In this document: one piece after another, positions 38,671-40,133 of the stretch
How positions within the stretch are numbered: the stretch's first letter is position 1
Layout of the letters: every line of letters starts with the position of its first letter
Assembly: GCA_946626215.1 (NCBI GenBank)
Contig: CAMOUD010000006.1
Location: 1-40,133, forward strand
Direction of reading: 5' to 3'
DNA: 40,133 bases
Source: an uncultured Lachnospiraceae bacterium
GTDB lineage: Bacteria > Bacillota > Clostridia > Lachnospirales > Lachnospiraceae
Position numbers and translations under genes: made by a program
The notes under the pieces: model-generated
The model's input: the letters and a program-made list of their open reading frames with translations, nothing else
Databases searched by the model: none
What the model was told of the DNA's origin: nothing

Positions 38671-40133
38671 ATGAGAACAAGACCCGATTTTCCCTTTGGA
38701 AAGAATGATGAAATCGTCATAGACATTACGGATCTTGGCAGCAGCGGAGAAGGAATCGGAAAGATCGCCGTCGGAGAGGATGCTGATAAGGCCCCCTCCG
38801 GCGGCTTTGCCTTTTTCATCAAGGACGCTCTGCCGGGAGACAGGATCCGGGCAAAGATCACCAAGCTGGCCAGAGGCTACGGCTTTGCCAGGCTCATGGA
38901 GGTCATAAAGCCTTCTCCCCAGAGAGTGGAGCCCCGGTGTCCTCTGGCCAGACGGTGCGGAGGCTGTCAGATCCAGGAAATGGAGTATCAGAGCCAGCTG
39001 GCCTATAAGACCGGCAAAGTCCGGGAGGACCTGATCCGTCTGGGCGGCCTGGAACCGGCCCTGGTGGATTCCTGCCTGCATCCGGCCGTCGGCATGGAAG
39101 AGCCCTTCCGCTACCGCAACAAGGAGCAGGTCCCTGTGGGAAAGGACCGGGAAGGCCGGGTTGTGACCGGCTTCTACGCGGGCAGGACCCACAGCATCAT
39201 CCCCATGGAGGACTGTCTGCTGGGCAGGCAGGAGAATGCCGGCATCATCCGGGCCGTCAAGGCCTGGATGGAAGAGAACCGGGTCTCCCCCTATGAGGAA
39301 GGCAGCGGCAGGGGCCTCATCCGTCATATCCTGATCCGGAACGGGATCTATTCCGGCCAGGTCATGGTTTGTCTGGTGGCCAATGCCGATAAGCTGCCTG
39401 CCGAAAAGGCTCTGGCAAGGTCTCTTATGCGGGAACCCGGCGTATGCAGCCTGATCCTCAATACCAACCGGGAAAAGACCAATGTGATCCTGGGGAAAAA
39501 GAACCGGACCCTGGCAGGAAAGGACGCCATCGAGGACCGGCTCTATATCCAGGAGACCCGGTATGAGGGAGCAGGAAGTCCCGTTTTCCATCCCACGGAA
39601 GACTATGTACGCTTTGGTATTTCTCCCCTGTCCTTCTACCAGGTCAATCCCCGGCAGACGGAAAAGCTTTATTCCCTGGTCCTGCATTTCGCGGGCCTGA
39701 CCGGGAAGGAGGTCATCTGGGACCTCTACTGCGGAGTCGGCACCATCTCCCTTTTCCTGGCCCGCTACGCAGGAAGGGTCTACGGGGTGGAGATCGTGCC
39801 GGAAGCCATCCGGGACGCCAGGGACAATGCCGAAAGGAACCATATCACCAACGCGGAATTCTTTGTAGGAAAAGCGGAAGAGGTCCTGCCGGCCTATGTC
39901 CGGGACCAGGAGAAGAAGGGAGGGATCGGCAGGGTAGACCTGATTACCGTGGATCCGCCCAGAAAGGGCTGCGACAGGGTCTGTCTGGATACGATCCTGG
40001 AGATCGGTCCTGACAAAGTCATCTATGTCAGCTGCGATCCCGCCACCCTGGCCAGGGACCTGAAGATCCTGACGGAGGGAGGTTATGAGATCCGGGCCGT
40101 GCAGCCGGTGGATCAGTTTGCGCAGACGGTACA
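38671..40133 (+). CDS. rlmD: 23S rRNA (uracil-C5)-methyltransferase RlmD/RlmCD, 3' end cut by window
   Basis: The first 487 codons of a TrmA/RumA-family enzyme that methylates C5 of uridine in 23S rRNA (U1939, and in Bacillus RlmCD also U747). It is absent from the ORF track because no stop is reached. The N-terminal TRAM domain (about 10-80) is followed by iron-sulfur cysteines CPLARRCGGC and a later EDC. The SAM site is LYCGVGTISLFLA, followed by VDPPRKGCD and the catalytic cysteine in VSCDPATLARDL. GGAG lies eight bases before the ATG, inside the end of yhaM. Only the last few residues seem to be missing. Confidence 0.95.
   Translation, partial: MRTRPDFPFGKNDEIVIDITDLGSSGEGIGKIAVGEDADKAPSGGFAFFIKDALPGDRIRAKITKLARGYGFARLMEVIKPSPQRVEPRCPLARRCGGCQIQEMEYQSQLAYKTGKVREDLIRLGGLEPALVDSCLHPAVGMEEPFRYRNKEQVPVGKDREGRVVTGFYAGRTHSIIPMEDCLLGRQENAGIIRAVKAWMEENRVSPYEEGSGRGLIRHILIRNGIYSGQVMVCLVANADKLPAEKALARSLMREPGVCSLILNTNREKTNVILGKKNRTLAGKDAIEDRLYIQETRYEGAGSPVFHPTEDYVRFGISPLSFYQVNPRQTEKLYSLVLHFAGLTGKEVIWDLYCGVGTISLFLARYAGRVYGVEIVPEAIRDARDNAERNHITNAEFFVGKAEEVLPAYVRDQEKKGGIGRVDLITVDPPRKGCDRVCLDTILEIGPDKVIYVSCDPATLARDLKILTEGGYEIRAVQPVDQFAQTV

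Overview
The window is the replication-origin neighbourhood of a bacterial chromosome, most likely a moderately GC-rich member of the Clostridia, probably Lachnospiraceae. This rests on gene order (rpmH-rnpA-yidD-yidC-jag-mnmE-mnmG-rsmG-parA-parB left of oriC; dnaA-dnaN-yaaA-recF-gyrB-gyrA right of it), a tRNA gene with no encoded CCA, strong Shine-Dalgarno sites, a lineage-typical DUF3881-like gene beside serS, and Firmicute-type parS sites. No 16S gene is present, so the family call is an inference.

Layout. 1-2254: a non-coding-looking edge, then an AT-rich ATP-binding AlbA_2/Schlafen-like gene (638-2080) between two identical 40-bp copies of a tRNA terminator; this looks like a small acquired island. 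2255-2417: tRNA-Arg(CCU) with a near-consensus promoter and a long hairpin in its 5' leader. 2471-14544: an unbroken leftward block, read from oriC as rpmH, rnpA, yidD, yidC, jag, mnmE, mnmG, a 74-aa unknown, rsmG, parA, parB, serS and the DUF3881-like gene (ribosome, RNase P, membrane insertion, tRNA/rRNA modification, chromosome partition). Four parS sites lie here. One directly abuts the -10 box of the promoter that drives mnmG-orf74-rsmG-parA-parB. 14545-15116: oriC with three perfect DnaA boxes, weaker boxes and AT-rich tracts. 15117-23804: dnaA, dnaN, yaaA, recF, gyrB and gyrA, closed by a strong terminator.

23877-40133 is more general housekeeping. A leftward lipoprotein gene is followed by a tight rightward cluster: trmB, a D,D-carboxypeptidase, a VanW-family wall protein, an AIR-synthase/HypE-like enzyme, an Lrp/AsnC regulator and a class I aminotransferase. 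A bidirectional terminator separates these from a leftward mutS2-response regulator-sensor kinase unit. Last comes a rightward run of a membrane-anchored HtrA-like protein that has lost its catalytic triad, a YhaM-type HD exoribonuclease, and a 23S rRNA uracil methyltransferase cut by the window edge.

The best candidates for something new are the island inserted at the tRNA terminator, the parS site at the start of the parAB operon (possible ParB feedback), the pseudoprotease, and the hairpin in the tRNA-Arg leader. Promoter calls were made by eye from box matches and spacing and have not been tested.
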